Origin: Piezodorus guildinii
Lineage: Eukaryota; Arthropoda; Insecta; Hemiptera; Pentatomidae
Length of the DNA stretch: 64,000 bases
Direction: 5' to 3'
Assembly (NCBI GenBank): GCA_023052935.1
Contig: CM041294.1
Span: forward strand, 151,180,899-151,244,898
Part shown: piece by piece, positions 42,275-53,502 of the stretch
Layout: every line of letters begins with the position of its first letter
Position numbering within the stretch: the first letter of the stretch is position 1
Made by a program: the position numbers and the translations under genes
The notes under the pieces: model-generated
Database searches by the model: none
Told to the model about the DNA's origin: nothing
The model's input: the letters and a program-made list of their open reading frames with translations, nothing else

Positions 42275-43423
42275 ATGCCCATTATGGGCAAAATCCTAGA
42301 AAAACTCCTCCTAAAACGATTTTATCCTATCCTAGAAAAGAATCACGTTATCCCTGACCACCAGTTTGGATTTCGAACATCCCATTCTACAATACAGCAA
42401 TGTCACCGCGTGGTGGATGTAGTGTCCTCTACATTGGAGCGCGGAATGTACTGCACTGGAGCCTTTCTTGATGTAGAACAAGCATTTGATCGAGTCTGGC
42501 ACCAGGGACTGCTTTACAAACTCCGTCAATTCCTCACCCCTACATATTTCCTATTAATGCGTTCCTACCTTACTGGCAGAACCTTTCAGGTTAACCATAA
42601 CTTTTCCTACTCATCCATATTTTCCCAATCTGCTGGAGTGCCTCAAGGTAGTATCTTAGGTCCTATCCTCTATTCCCTTTATACAGCTGACATTCCACTC
42701 CATCCTCATACTGTCCTCAATACTTATGCTGACGACACGTGTGTCTTATCTGTCCATAATGATCCAACTACTGCATCCCAAACCCTTCAGTCCCACATCA
42801 CAGCCATTGAAGAATGGTGTCTAAATTGGAGGATTAAAATAAACCCTAACAAATCCCACCAAATCACCTTTACCCTTCGTCGCAAACCAATGAGTTCCTG
42901 CCCCCCAGTATCTTTTAATAACATTACCCTTACTCCTGTTGAGCAAATCCGATACCTAGGTCTCCATCTTGACAAGCGCCTTACTTGGAATCCTCACACC
43001 AGACTGAAACGACAAGAAACTGCTCGAAGATATCGATTACTACAACACTTACTAGACAAACGTTCAAAACTTCCAGTATATTACAAAAGACTCATTTACA
43101 CCACTATTATCAGACCTATTTGGACGTATGGAATCGAGCTTTGGGGCTCAACGAAACCATCCAATTCCTCCCGCATCCAGTCCTTACAATCCAAAATCCT
43201 TCGAAAAATCCTGAATGCTCCTTATTTTGTTACAAATCAACTCATTCATAATGACCTTAACATCCCATTTGTTGCAGACATAGCCCGTGATAGATACTCC
43301 TCTTTTCATTCTAAACTCCCTGCCCATACAAATCCACTTGTCCGTAATTTATCTTCCTTAGATATCCCAGATAATCCTCCAAGGCGACTGAAAAGAAGGT
43401 GGCCTCGGGACCTACTGAGTTAA
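42275..43423 (+). pseudogene. Reverse transcriptase domain fragment of J-1 LINE
   Basis: An open frame of 382 codons. The ATG itself comes from the target-site junction, so it is not a native start. Motifs: HQFGFRTSHST, FLDVEQAFDRVWH (catalytic Asp in the first palm motif), GVPQGSILGP, YADD at residues 151-154, IRYLGLHLDKRLTW, then the C-terminal IRPIWTYGIELWG and RRLKRRWPRDLL. It belongs to the Jockey clade by these motifs. Open but incomplete: EN and the RT N-terminus are missing because of 5' truncation. Confidence 0.92.
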
Positions 43424-43566
43424 AATAGTTAGTGAAGTGCTACCACTGGGTTGTTCTTTCTCAAGACATTTTCATGACATTTTTTTTTCATTCCTCATAT
43501 TTACTTATTGTGTTGTTTAATACAGTTGTAAATTACAATAAATAAATAAAAAAAAAAAAAAAAAAA
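42277..43566 (+). mobile_element. Jockey-like LINE copy (J-1), 5'-truncated, perfect 10-bp TSD
   Basis: GGACAAATAT lies on both sides (42267-42276 and 43567-43576), giving an exact 1290-bp insertion. It ends with AATAAATAAA and a poly(A) tail (43550-43566). It is the best J-1 copy: it contains RT from the finger region to the C-terminus, but no endonuclease or ORF1. Confidence 0.95.
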
Positions 43567-44984
43567 GGACAAATATACGCCCGAGACGTTACAAAAACAT
43601 TTTCATCAAAAACAGCTAACTAGAAGAGGCACTTTATACGGTGCATTTTGTACCTTTTTTCGAGTTTCTCGAAAACAGTTCCGACGTTTTTGATTAAATT
43701 CGATATATCAATGTAAAATTTATTAGGCTTTAATATCATGTAGGTTTCATTTTGATTAAAATGGTCTGACAGGGCTTAAATGCCGTTATTTTAAATTGTC
43801 TTCCTCTAAAGTACCTTTAATTTTGTAGATTCTACAAAAGTAACCATATTATCTTGTTAGCATTGATAAATAACAGCTAAATCTGTAAGTTGTGCTAATT
43901 TAGAAAACAACGAAGGGAGAAAATTGAAAACATATTTTTTTAATCCAATTTTTGGTTTTTAACAGAAGGACAGTAATATACATGTATGATATACTGTTTT
44001 AAAGCTAAAGATTTGAAAAAAAAATATTATCTTATACACAAGCTTTTAAAAGTTAATAGAAAATGATGAAAAGCCGATAAAACTAACTGATTATTTTAGA
44101 TAATAATATAATAGATATTTTAATAAAACACAGGTTTCTATAGAAATTTAATTAATTAATTCTTTAATGGTTTCATTCATTTTTATCTCTTACTGTATTT
44201 GAAAATTCTCTAATCGATTTTAAAAACGGCGGCAAGTGAAAGTCGTGTGTTGCCTGCACCAAATTTTGTTCATATTTTCCGCTAATTCTTTACTCCTATT
44301 GGTCGCAGCATGATGTTATATAGCCTAAAGCGCATTCAAACAAACAAACTCTACAGCTTTATAATATTAGTATAGATTATTTAATAAAACACTTGTTTCT
44401 ATTGAAATTCAACGTAATTAATTCTTTAACAACACTCATTTATCTATCTATTGTCTATCGCAATAGCCAGGCAGGATTTCAATCCCTAAAATACTACTAC
44501 GACATGGCCTAGCCGACAGAAATAAAAACAAATTTTATTCTTTTGAAGAAGTAGCGTGTGTCAAACGTTATCTTCCTGCCCCAGGCCAGTAACTTCTCAT
44601 TCATGCAATCCTTTGCCAGTAACTTCCTCGGCTTACTGTCCCAACAGATAGCGTTATTACTGCTCTAATGTCTTTTTTCTCCTCCAATAATTTATATTCA
44701 TATAAATTTTTTTTTTCTTCAATGAAATAAAACATAAAAAATACCGTATTTAATCAAATCAGACCTCCTTGTACATTCCAACGATTGCAAAAATGATTTG
44801 ATAGTTAAATATTATTTTAAAAGCCAAAGCATCCCATGGGGTGAGCCCCATAACCTAATTTATGAATAGCAAATATTGTTCAAAAGTCATGTTGTAATGA
44901 TGCGTCCTTTAAATGTAAATCTGCAGAAAACCATAAATATATCAGAAGACAAATAAGGGAAAGAGAAATAAAAATTAGTTAGAG

Positions 44985-45840
44985 ATAAAAATACGTGAAC
45001 CTATTAAGGAATTAATTAAATTGAATTTCTATAGAAACATGTATTTCATTAAAAAATCTATTACATTATTATCTAAAATAATCAGTTAGTTTTATATTCA
45101 TTTCATCACTCTCTATTAACTTTTAAAAGCTTGTGTATGAGATAATATTTTTTCTAAAATCTTTAGCTTTCCAACGATATATCATACATGTATATTACTG
45201 TTCTTATGTTCAAAAACGAAAAATTGCATTAAAAAAATATTTTTTCTGTTTTCTTCTTTAGTGGGGTATCGAATTCATTCAATTTATATATTTACATGTT
45301 TTTCACCAGTGGTAACAAGATAATATAGTTATTTTTATAGAATCAACAAAATCAAAGGTACTTTAGAAAAAGAAAATTTAAAATATCGGCATTTAAGCCC
45401 TGTCAACCATTTTTATCAGAATCAAATCTACATGATATTAAAGCCCATTGTATTTTACATCGATAGAGCGAGTTTAATCAAAATCGTCGAAACCGTTTAC
45501 GAGAAAATCGAAAAAAGGTGCAAAATGCATGGTATAAAGTGGGTCATTTTGCACTTTATTGCACTCAAAAGAGTCTGGTAAGCTCATTTTGATGAAAAAG
45601 GTTTTGTAACGTCTCGGGCGTATATTTGTCTCAAATATGAAATTTCAGTTTCATAGGACTTACCGTTTCCGCCCGGGAGTTACCATACACACACACACAG
45701 ATCTTTTTGCGGGACATGGTTATTTGGACTCAGGGGATCCTAAAATGTGTATTTCCGTTGAAAACTGGAATTCGAAAATTTTCAGGATCGCAATACTTTT
45801 CCTTACTATATATAGTAAGTGAAAGTAAAAATTAATCAAA
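44985..45840 (+). repeat. R860 copy, nearly full
   Basis: From AATTGAATTTCTATAGAAAC through AGCTTTCCAACGATATATCA, AAAGGTGCAAAATGCATGG and ACACACACACAGATC to TATATATAGTAAGTGAAAGT. There is a local duplication of GCACTTTAT-like text near 45540-45560. Confidence 0.8.
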
Positions 45841-46269
45841 ATCGTTGAGACACATTTGGGATTCTCTCCTTGTTAGACTCTGTGATCCCAAGACGTACAT
45901 TGCCGGTCATAAGTTTGAGCCTGCTATGGTTTATATCAATAAATCATAAATAACCTCTATGAATACCTAATTAAATATAGGTATATTAATATTATTTGTA
46001 TTAATGACCAAATTTTCTAATTAGGTGTAAGAAAGGTTGGTCAACATCGTAAATAGCAAGAAATAATTTGATTAAATCTAATTATTACTGAGACTTCTAA
46101 CATGTTAAAAATAAATATAAATAAACAATTTATAAACATTTTAAAAGATTTTTGTTTCTGGAGGTTTATTTTAAGTCTAGTAAACCGCTAAGGGGAATTG
46201 GAAAGATAAATTTTATTCTTAGTGTTTATTTAACGACTTCCTAAATTGTAAGATTAGTATTATTTATTA
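45841..46269. other. AT-rich stretch, no gene seen
   Basis: No ORF over 60 codons and no recognised repeat. Confidence 0.4.
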
Positions 46270-46495
46270 TTCAGAGTATTATTTCGGCTGGGGGGCGTTC
46301 CTGGGGTATGGAGACCCTCCTGAGGCTGACCCAGCCTCTATAAAGTGGGTACCCAAAATGGGGAAAAAACCTGAAGGCTGAGCGTGATCTCGGCCAAATC
46401 ACCTCATTGCACGGCCGTTGGCCTTAAAGCAGTACGAATATGTACTGAGCCCAAGACTCTTCATGGGTTGTAGTGGCACAGGTTAAAAAAAAAAG
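46270..46495 (+). repeat. SINE-B copy
   Basis: Contains GTATGGAGACCCTCCTGAGG, ACCCAGCCTCTATAAAGTGG, GAGCGTGATCTCGGCCAAAT and CATGGGTTGTAGTGGCACAG. Its reverse complement is recognisable at 6880-7030 and its second half in the 15.3-16.7 kb array. Confidence 0.65.
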
Positions 46496-46869
46496 AATTG
46501 TAAGAAGTTCCCTGCAATTTTTTTTTTCTTCATCACAGATCGGTTAAAAAGAATAAATGTTTTATTATCATGTACAATGTAAATGTTAGAGCACATAATA
46601 CACGAAGAGATGCCAATAGCCAATGAGAGTGCCCAATAGCCGTGAAAAAATTCAAACACATTAAGTTTTGACCGAAACTGTATCTTATCGTTGAAAACTC
46701 AAATTCAAAACTTATCACGATTACATTACTTTCCCTTATGTAATCTTTGTATTTTTTTAATTTCATTTTATTTCATTATGGTTCGTTCCAATAGATAGGG
46801 ATTGAATAGGAAATCGGAATTGGAAAATACGAGGGTGAGGAAATGGTGTAAAAGAGCGGAGGAAATGTG

Positions 46870-46930
46870 TGTAGTGATTAATGGATCTAGGCGGGACTAG
46901 AACCCACGACCACTACCACTACCCCCGAAT
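46870..46930 (-). repeat. tRNA-like SINE fragment
   Basis: GGCGGGACTAGAACCCACGA is the complement of a B-box-like T arm. The remaining cloverleaf is not intact. Confidence 0.4.
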
Positions 46931-47097
46931 TGCTAATTTATATTCCTCTCTGAGGGGCGGGATTTGAGAAATGAATTGTAGACTTCGCGGTCGAACGCCC
47001 CTGTCCCAGGATATCAAAGCACCCCAACCCTCAGCCCGTATCCTAGTCTGTATGATAATGAAACATATAATATGGTAATAAAATTAACTACATAATT

Positions 47098-47172
<75 letters not shown>
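47098..47172. repeat. (AT)n microsatellite
   Basis: Almost uninterrupted TA/AT dinucleotides directly before the RTE-A copy. Confidence 0.9.
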
Positions 47173-47173
<1 letters not shown>

Positions 47174-47835
47174 TGAAATGGTGGCGATCTTGATGATATT
47201 GATATTTCAGGACATACTTTTAAACACGTAGAGAAATTCAATTATTCAGATTCAATGATAACAAGAACAAATGAAATCCAGGAAGAAAATAAAGAATGGT
47301 CCACGCCGGTTAAAATAAAGGTTGATAAAATCATGTTTTTATTCAGGTTGCTAAATTACTTAGCTCGCGGCTCTATCTAAAAACGTAAAGGTTGAATTTA
47401 TAAAACTAATAATCTTGCCAGACGGTTCTTACGGATTGAACGTGGGGCCGCTTGAATTTGAAGGATTTAACAACGGATTGAGGTTTATCGATATATAAGG
47501 TACTGCGAAAAATTCGGTCCGTAAAGAGTGAGGCCACTGGGAGTTTAGAAGGTTGCACAACGAATTGGAGTTTGACACTGTGAATATAATTGAGTTAGTA
47601 CATCGCGGAGACTCAATGGGCGCGTAAATGTTGGGGTCGTGAGGAACCGAATGCGAGAAGATGGTAGCCGAACCCATATAGCGTCGAAAGGTAGACGAGC
47701 GTCGATGGGAGATTGCATTAAGGCTGATCTCCGAGGCTTGAGCTTGACCGGCGAACATTGGACGGGTCTGTGCAGGCGAAGTTTGGTGGTATCGGCATCG
47801 AACCTTCTGGTTCGATAAGCTTATTATTATTATTA
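47173..47835 (+). mobile_element. RTE-A LINE copy, heavily degenerate
   Basis: Matches RTE-A from GAAATGGTGGCGATCTTGAT to GGTATCGGCATCGAACC and the (TTA)n tail, but with many single-base losses that destroy every frame. The pattern of missing bases differs from the simple truncations of other copies. Confidence 0.8.
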
Positions 47836-47837
47836 TA

Positions 47838-47842
47838 ATATA

Positions 47843-47896
<54 letters not shown>
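47838..47896. repeat. (AT)n followed by long poly-T
   Basis: AT dinucleotides run into about 37 T. Could be the tail of a minus-strand retroposon merging with the RTE-A tail. Confidence 0.8.
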
Positions 47897-47897
<1 letters not shown>

Positions 47898-48059
47898 TAT
47901 TGATATAAATAATTTATCACCAAATACAGATCGTGATGTCATAACTTCTGTAATGACAGAGCACTCCAGGTTCTTGATTGATTGTAGGAAGTAACGATAA
48001 TATTACACATCTCAAGAGTGCCACGATTCACTATTAGGCTGTAAATGAGGGAGGAGCTG

Positions 48060-48145
48060 TACAATATTAAAAAAAAAAATGCCGGGATTCGAACCCAGGA
48101 CCTGAAGTAGACTAGTGCTTTATCCATTGACCACCCCGCTCTCTT
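48060..48145 (-). repeat. tRNA-derived SINE fragment with A and B boxes
   Basis: On the minus strand GTGGTCAATGGATAAAGCAC (A-box region) and GGTTCGAATCCCGGC (B box) are tRNA-like and followed by an oligo-T run from 48077 downward. The anticodon stem does not close well, so a SINE or pseudo-tRNA is more likely than a working tRNA. Confidence 0.6.
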
Positions 48146-48249
48146 GTAAAATGTTTAAGTTAGCATAGATATAATCTACGTGCTTAGTGTGTTAGATTCG
48201 TACTTTTCTCATCATAGTCCTAATTTTTCTTTTGGTTCAATATGTTTGT

Positions 48250-48560
48250 AACTTTATATTTTCGTTACGGCCTATGGGCCATTCTCAAGTGTCTATAAAC
48301 AAATGTATTTTGTGATATTACTGCACATTTTACAACTCTTTCAACTTTTAAAATACATATTTTATTAGTAGTGTTTTTTCTAAAAAGCATCATGCATATT
48401 GTCTTTTCCACATATAATCGTCTACCGCTTCATCAGCAGTGTCGTCTAATTTCACAATGACAAAAATTAAATATTTTTTATTATATGTAAAAAAATATAT
48501 TTATTTATAGATACTTGAGAATGGCCCTAGAGGCCGAAACGTTCTAAAATACGAAAATAA
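48250..48560. repeat. Inverted pair with GGCC..GGCCGAAACG-like motif
   Basis: The minus strand at about 48260-48305 and the plus strand at about 48505-48550 share TAGA(C/T)ACTTGAGAATGGCCC..AGGCCG(T/A)AACG. The motif resembles a worn hammerhead-like core (CTGATGA replaced by CTTGAGAA). Confidence 0.55.
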
Positions 48561-48978
48561 ATCATCTTCTTTTAGAAATGACAAAAAATATACCTTAAAA
48601 AATAGATTCGTATTATTTCTATTGCAAACGGTCCTGCAAGGAGCTGATTCAGAAGAGATGACTCTATACTGCCAGATTTTTTCTCTAGTTTTCGGGTCAT
48701 CTTTCAAGTCGGCTCTTGGATTTCTTGCTTTTTCAGTTGGATATCACTTCAGAACAGTCTTGAAAACATCACCAGGCTTCAGGATAACAACAACAGTTAA
48801 TATTGGAGCAAACAACGGTAAGTTGGGTTACAATTTACACTGTAAAGTGAATGCTGAGTCACCTCTTCATATCAGCTGATTGCCAATAGCTTGGCAAGGC
48901 TGGTCTTGCTTAAGTTTTCTTAAGTTATTTTTTTTTCCCTCACATCTGGTTATTATTTAATTATTTTCCTTACATGAA

Positions 48979-50304
48979 ATGCGAAATTATCATCAAATAA
49001 TGTCCTCCAAAGCTTCAACTAAAAGATCTAGATCTAGTGGTTCAATCACGTCTCCTACAAAACAAAGACCTCGCCGTGATACTAATAAAAGATTAAATCT
49101 ACAAGCAACCCCTTCGGGTACTAATTCAGAATCTGAACCACAACCTGGCACATCGTCACAAGGGATGACTGACGAATCGCCGTTTTTCACCCCGAATCCT
49201 TTTCAGATTTTGCGTAATGAAAAAGAAAATATGGAATCTACTCCTATACCCAGTGAACCACGGCCTCCTCCCATATTTGTCAAGAATATTAGAAATTTCC
49301 AGTTGTTGTGTGCGCAATTGAACAAAATTACCGAATCTACCAGCTACTACTGTATGAGTAGAATCAATGATACCAAAATATCTCCTACTACTGCCGAGAC
49401 ATATAGAAAAATAGTGAAATATTTAACTGAAACCAAAGCAGATTTCCATACCTATCAGCTACGCCAAGAGAGAGCTTTAAGGGTTGTAATCAGAAACTTA
49501 CACCCCTCGACACCAGTTGAAGCAATTAAAGAAGAACTAACGGAGATGGGCTATAAAGTGCGGCAAGTCACTAATGTCCTAAAGGATAAAATTCCTCTAC
49601 CTCTCTTTTTTGTGGATTTGGAACCAGCAGAAGGAGTTGAAAAAATCTATGACCTCAATAGATTATACTATACCAGCGTAAGAGTTGAAAAACCTTACAT
49701 AAAGAAGGAGATAGTTCAGTGCCATAACTGTCAAGCATATGGTCATACTAAAAGTTATTGTCATCACATACCTCGATGCGTGAAATGCGGTGAACAGCAC
49801 AAGTCTGTGGAGTGTACAAAACCAAAATCAACACCAGCTGTATGTGCTCATTGCCTCAAGGACCACCCAGCCAACTATAAAGGATGCCAAATCTATAAGG
49901 AATTGAGGACCAGGTTTCAAAAACCTCAAGTACTGGATGAAACAGCAAGACAAGTAAGAAACAGAAGAGAACCCTCAAAACTTATTGATGCCAATGTATC
50001 ATTTGCCCACCTACTTGGAGGTGGGAATCAAAGTACTGAAGCCGTGGCCCTGCCGGAACTACAGAATGTACCTCAATCCATTCCACATATACCTCTTCCT
50101 CAAAATGTAACCAACCCTAAAAATCATAATCAACCACAAATCTCTCATATCCCTCCTCCTTCAAATGCCACAGACCTTACCAGTTTGATGACATCCTTTA
50201 TCTCCGAAATTAAATCCCTTGTTATGCCCCTAATATCACTCCTTACGAATCTCGTAACAAATCTCATTCCTGCCTTAAAAAAAACCATAAATGACTACAC
50301 CTAA
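48979..50304 (+). CDS. LINE ORF1 (Gag-like nucleic-acid-binding protein)
   Basis: 441 aa, intact. It has a basic, Ser/Thr-rich N-terminus (1-90), a Pre-C2HC type domain at about 165-240 (ALRVVIRNLHPSTPVEAIKE), then three zinc knuckles: C248-X2-C-X4-H-X4-C261, C267-X2-C-X3-H-X4-C279 and C289-X2-C-X3-H-X6-C303, and a Pro-rich hydrophobic C-terminus. This is the Gag-like ORF1 layout of Jockey-clade LINEs, which packages the element RNA. Its stop overlaps the ORF2 start by 14 bp, suggesting coupled reinitiation. A second in-frame Met at residue 8 is possible as start. Confidence 0.92.
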   Translation: MRNYHQIMSSKASTKRSRSSGSITSPTKQRPRRDTNKRLNLQATPSGTNSESEPQPGTSSQGMTDESPFFTPNPFQILRNEKENMESTPIPSEPRPPPIFVKNIRNFQLLCAQLNKITESTSYYCMSRINDTKISPTTAETYRKIVKYLTETKADFHTYQLRQERALRVVIRNLHPSTPVEAIKEELTEMGYKVRQVTNVLKDKIPLPLFFVDLEPAEGVEKIYDLNRLYYTSVRVEKPYIKKEIVQCHNCQAYGHTKSYCHHIPRCVKCGEQHKSVECTKPKSTPAVCAHCLKDHPANYKGCQIYKELRTRFQKPQVLDETARQVRNRREPSKLIDANVSFAHLLGGGNQSTEAVALPELQNVPQSIPHIPLPQNVTNPKNHNQPQISHIPPPSNATDLTSLMTSFISEIKSLVMPLISLLTNLVTNLIPALKKTINDYT

Positions 50305-52969
50305 TTCCTTATCCATTCTCCTTTGGAATGCGAATGGTGTTAGAACTCACACTGACGAACTTACAGCCGTACTGCAAGACAAAAACATTGATGTTGCACT
50401 CATTACTGAAACTAGACTAACCACTAAACAGTACTTTAAAATACCAGGATACACGACATACCGGACAGACCATCCAGACGGCAAAGCCCATGCCGGTACT
50501 GCTGTCATAGTCCGCCGATCCCTCACCCATCACTTACACCCACTTCCCGCCCACGATTACCTACAAGCAACTTCCATTGTTATCAAAACATTTTCCTTTC
50601 CGCTTATCATCGCATCAGCATACTGCCCTCCTAAACATCCCATTTCCTCTGCCCAATTTGAATCCTTTCTCAACTACTTGGGTAATCACTTCATTTTGGG
50701 TGCAGACTTAAATGCCAAGAATCAACAGTGGGGTTCTAGAACCACCAATTCTCGTGGGCGGACATTGCAGTCTGCACTCAACTCCCGACGCTTTCATCTC
50801 CTACCTCCCGATTCTCCTACCTACTGGCCAACAGATCCTAACCGTAATCCTGACATCCTTGACTTCTTCATCCACAGCGGATTAGGCTCTCTTAATTTTT
50901 CCATAGCTCGCCTTGATGAACTATCCTCTGATCATAGTCCATTGATTCTAAATGTATCCATAACACCTATTCCTAAACCTATCCCACCGTCATTCATTAG
51001 AGGCCCTGTCAACTGGAACCTCTTCCGCGAAATCCTCACTAATGATATTGACCTCAGAGTGATTCTCAAAACCCCAAATGACCTTGACGACGCCGTATAT
51101 TCCTTTACAACCGCTATTCAACAAGCTGCCTGGACTGCCTCCTCTCCCAAGTACTCCCAAATAATTCCTTATAAAAGCCATTTACCACAACACCTGACAG
51201 ACCTCATCAACAGCAAACGCCGAGCCAGAACATTATGGCAACGCACCCGCCACCCAGAGGATCGCCGCTCCTATAACTTTTTTTGTAGAAAATTAAAGCG
51301 GGAGTTGGCGATCTTCCGTTCCCAATCCTACAATACCTACCTCTCCTCTCTCTCGACTCGTGACAATTCCCTTTGGAATGTCACGAAGAGAATCCTAAAA
51401 TCCCACACCATTTCCCATCCTCTCCGGCGCTGTGATAGTTCCTGGGCTGCTTCTGACAAAGATAAGGCCGAGGAATTCGCACAGCACCTTTCCAAAGTTT
51501 TTACTCCTCATCCAGAGCTTAATCCTACCCATACGGCGGCAGTTGAAGAGTTCCTTATATCACCAATACCGCTTTCCTTACCACCTAAAGCAGTTAATCC
51601 CTCTGAGGTCAGATATCTTCTTAAAAAGCTTCCTCTCCGTAAATCCCCTGGATACGATCTCCTTACTCCTCAAATCTTAAGACAACTTCCACCTAAAGCC
51701 ATTACATTCCTTACATATCTCTATAACTGTATCCTACGCACTACCTATTTTCCTCTTTTATGGAAACATTCAACTATCATCCTTTTCCTAAAACCAGGCA
51801 AACCTTCTAACAACACGTCATCTTACAGACCTATCAGCCTACTTCCGATCCTCTCAAAAATTTTCGAAAAGCTCCTACTAAAACGAATCCTAGCCAAATT
51901 TCAAAATTTTCCTTCACATCAGTTCGGATTTCGTCCTCAACATTCCACGGTTCAGCAAGGACTCCGAGTTGTGGACCACATTTCCTCTGCCCTTGAGTGC
52001 AAGGAGTATTGTTCGGGTGCCTTTCTGGACATATCTCAAGCTTTCGACCGGGTGTGGCACCCGGGATTGCTCTTTAAGCTCAAAACCCATTTACCCCAAT
52101 CCTTATACCTAGTCCTCCGATCCTATCTATCAAACCGCTCCTTCCGAGTTCGCTGTGGCTCAGAATTTTCCAAACATTATATTTGTTGAGGCTGGTGTTC
52201 CTCAAGGCAGCGTCTTGGGACCCGTCCTCTACATCCTCTACACCGCCGATATCCCTACCGATCCCGATACCTTTCTGGCAACATTTGCTGATGATACCGC
52301 CATTTTGTCATCCAATTCCGATCCTGAAGCAGCATCGCTTAATTTACAAAATCACCTTTCCCTTGTCGAAGACTGGTGTAACGCTTGGCGTATTAAGGTG
52401 AACGAAAACAAGTGCTCACACGTCACATTCACTCTTCGACGCAAATCCTGTCCAACGGTTTATTTCAATTCCCTACCGCTTCCTTCCTCTGACACAGTCC
52501 GGTATCTTGGCTTTTTACTAGACAAAAGACTGACGTGGAACCCACACACAAGACTTAAAAGAAAAGAACTTAACCGCAGATTCGGCCAGTTATACAGACT
52601 ACTAAACAGAAAATCTCATCTTACAGTTGACAACAAATTACTAATATACAAGACAGTACTGAAACCAATATGGACCTACGGACTTGAACTGTGGGGAGCA
52701 GCTAAACATTCTAACATCAAACGCATCCAATCCTTCCAATCCAAAGTTCTCCGAACAATAGTTAATGCTCCTTATTACGTTACAACTCTACCCTACACCA
52801 CGACCTTAAAATTCCGTTTATTTTAGACCTGGTACCATCCAAATTTTCCAAATTTCATCAGAACCTTATTCATCATCCTAACCCTCTAGCACAATCCCTA
52901 TCCAGTACCACCCATCCCTACAATCCTCCTCGAAGATTGAAACGGCAGTGGCCGCGAGACGTATTGTAA
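50291..52969 (+). pseudogene. LINE ORF2: endonuclease-reverse transcriptase, two frameshifts
   Basis: The first part (50291-52189, 632 codons) holds an AP-type endonuclease with N13/N15, E40, D139/N141, D191 and SDHSP (D214/H215), then RT fingers and palm (YRPISLLPILSKIFEKLLL, HQFGFRPQHSTVQQG, FLDISQAFDRVWH). Near 52183 one extra T compared with the second copy (53.9 kb) shifts the frame. The RT goes on at 52155-52826 with GVPQGSVLGP and FADD (52284-52295). A second shift near 52785 separates the end, RRLKRQWPRDVL, stop at 52967-52969. Not functional as sequenced. Confidence 0.9.
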
Positions 52970-53457
52970 ACGTTTAAATTGGAGTTCTGACACTGGTCAG
53001 ATCCTCCACTCATGTAATGTATGTTTGTGGCTATTGCGCCCTAGTTCGGCCTCCACTGATTCACACCAGTGACGCGGCTGAGGGCGAGGGTCTAGGATCT
53101 TTTGGATTCCGCTTTTTCCTCCACAAGTGGGGGGAAAAGCCCAGTCTGGGGTCCCTCTATAGCACTTGTATATTTTGTATATAGTTATGTTTGTTTGAAT
53201 GATGTTTGTTTATTTGCAAACTTTTATTTATCTCAATTATAGGTTAATGTTTTGTTTTGTTTTTATATTTATTATTATTTAATTCTATATATATCATTTA
53301 TTTGTATTTATCTCAGTTATAGGTTGTTGTTTGTTTTCTTATTTTGTATATATATTATATTTTATTTATTTGACTTTATCATTGTATATATTGTGTGAAT
53401 GGGTTCATATATCACTATTACTAATGTTCATATAGAAACAAATTGTAATATATCTCA

Positions 53458-53496
<39 letters not shown>

Positions 53497-53502
53497 TCGG
53501 GT

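Larger units (their letters stand above)
42085..44270 (-). repeat. Inner R860 copy within the Helitron, split by Jockey
   Basis: Minus-strand R860: left end TATATATAGTAAGGGAAAAT (42089), right end GGCAAGTGAAAGTCGTGTGT (about 44230). Interrupted at the TCTCGGGCGTATAGTTGTC landmark by the LINE at 42277-43566. Confidence 0.85.
41750..44376 (-). mobile_element. Helitron with helicase remnant, inserted in R860
   Basis: On the minus strand it starts TCTATACTAATATTATAAAG (44376) and ends CGGGCAACAGCTAG (41750). The host bases are A before and T after, as Helitrons require. Without the inner Jockey insertion and its TSD it is about 1.33 kb. It contains a helicase C-terminal remnant (41836-42060) and an R860 copy. 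It cannot move by itself. Confidence 0.88.
41395..44460 (-). repeat. Outer R860 copy, split by the Helitron
   Basis: Left part 41395-41749 and right part 44377-44460. The joined edges AATATAATAGA and TTATTTAATAAAACAC match the uninterrupted R860 at 33436-33466 (AATGTAATAGATTTTTTAAT). This paralogous empty site fixes the Helitron borders. Confidence 0.85.
48698..53491 (+). mobile_element. Full-length Jockey-clade LINE (J-2)
   Basis: A 4.8-kb element with 5' UTR, ORF1, ORF2, 3' UTR, AATAAA and a poly(A) tail (about 53461-53491). AGTTTTCGGGT occurs directly before it (48687-48697) and directly after the tail (53492-53502), an 11-bp TSD whose first A could also belong to the tail. It starts CATCTTTCAAG. 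ORF1 is intact; ORF2 has two frameshifts. Confidence 0.88.

Noticed and set aside
47014..47241. Tyr/Ile-rich ORF on the minus strand
   Set aside because: Translation of an (AT)n microsatellite joined to RTE-A sequence.
48070..48145. Functional tRNA gene on the minus strand
   Set aside because: A and B boxes are recognisable, but the acceptor and anticodon stems do not close; SINE or pseudo-tRNA is more likely.
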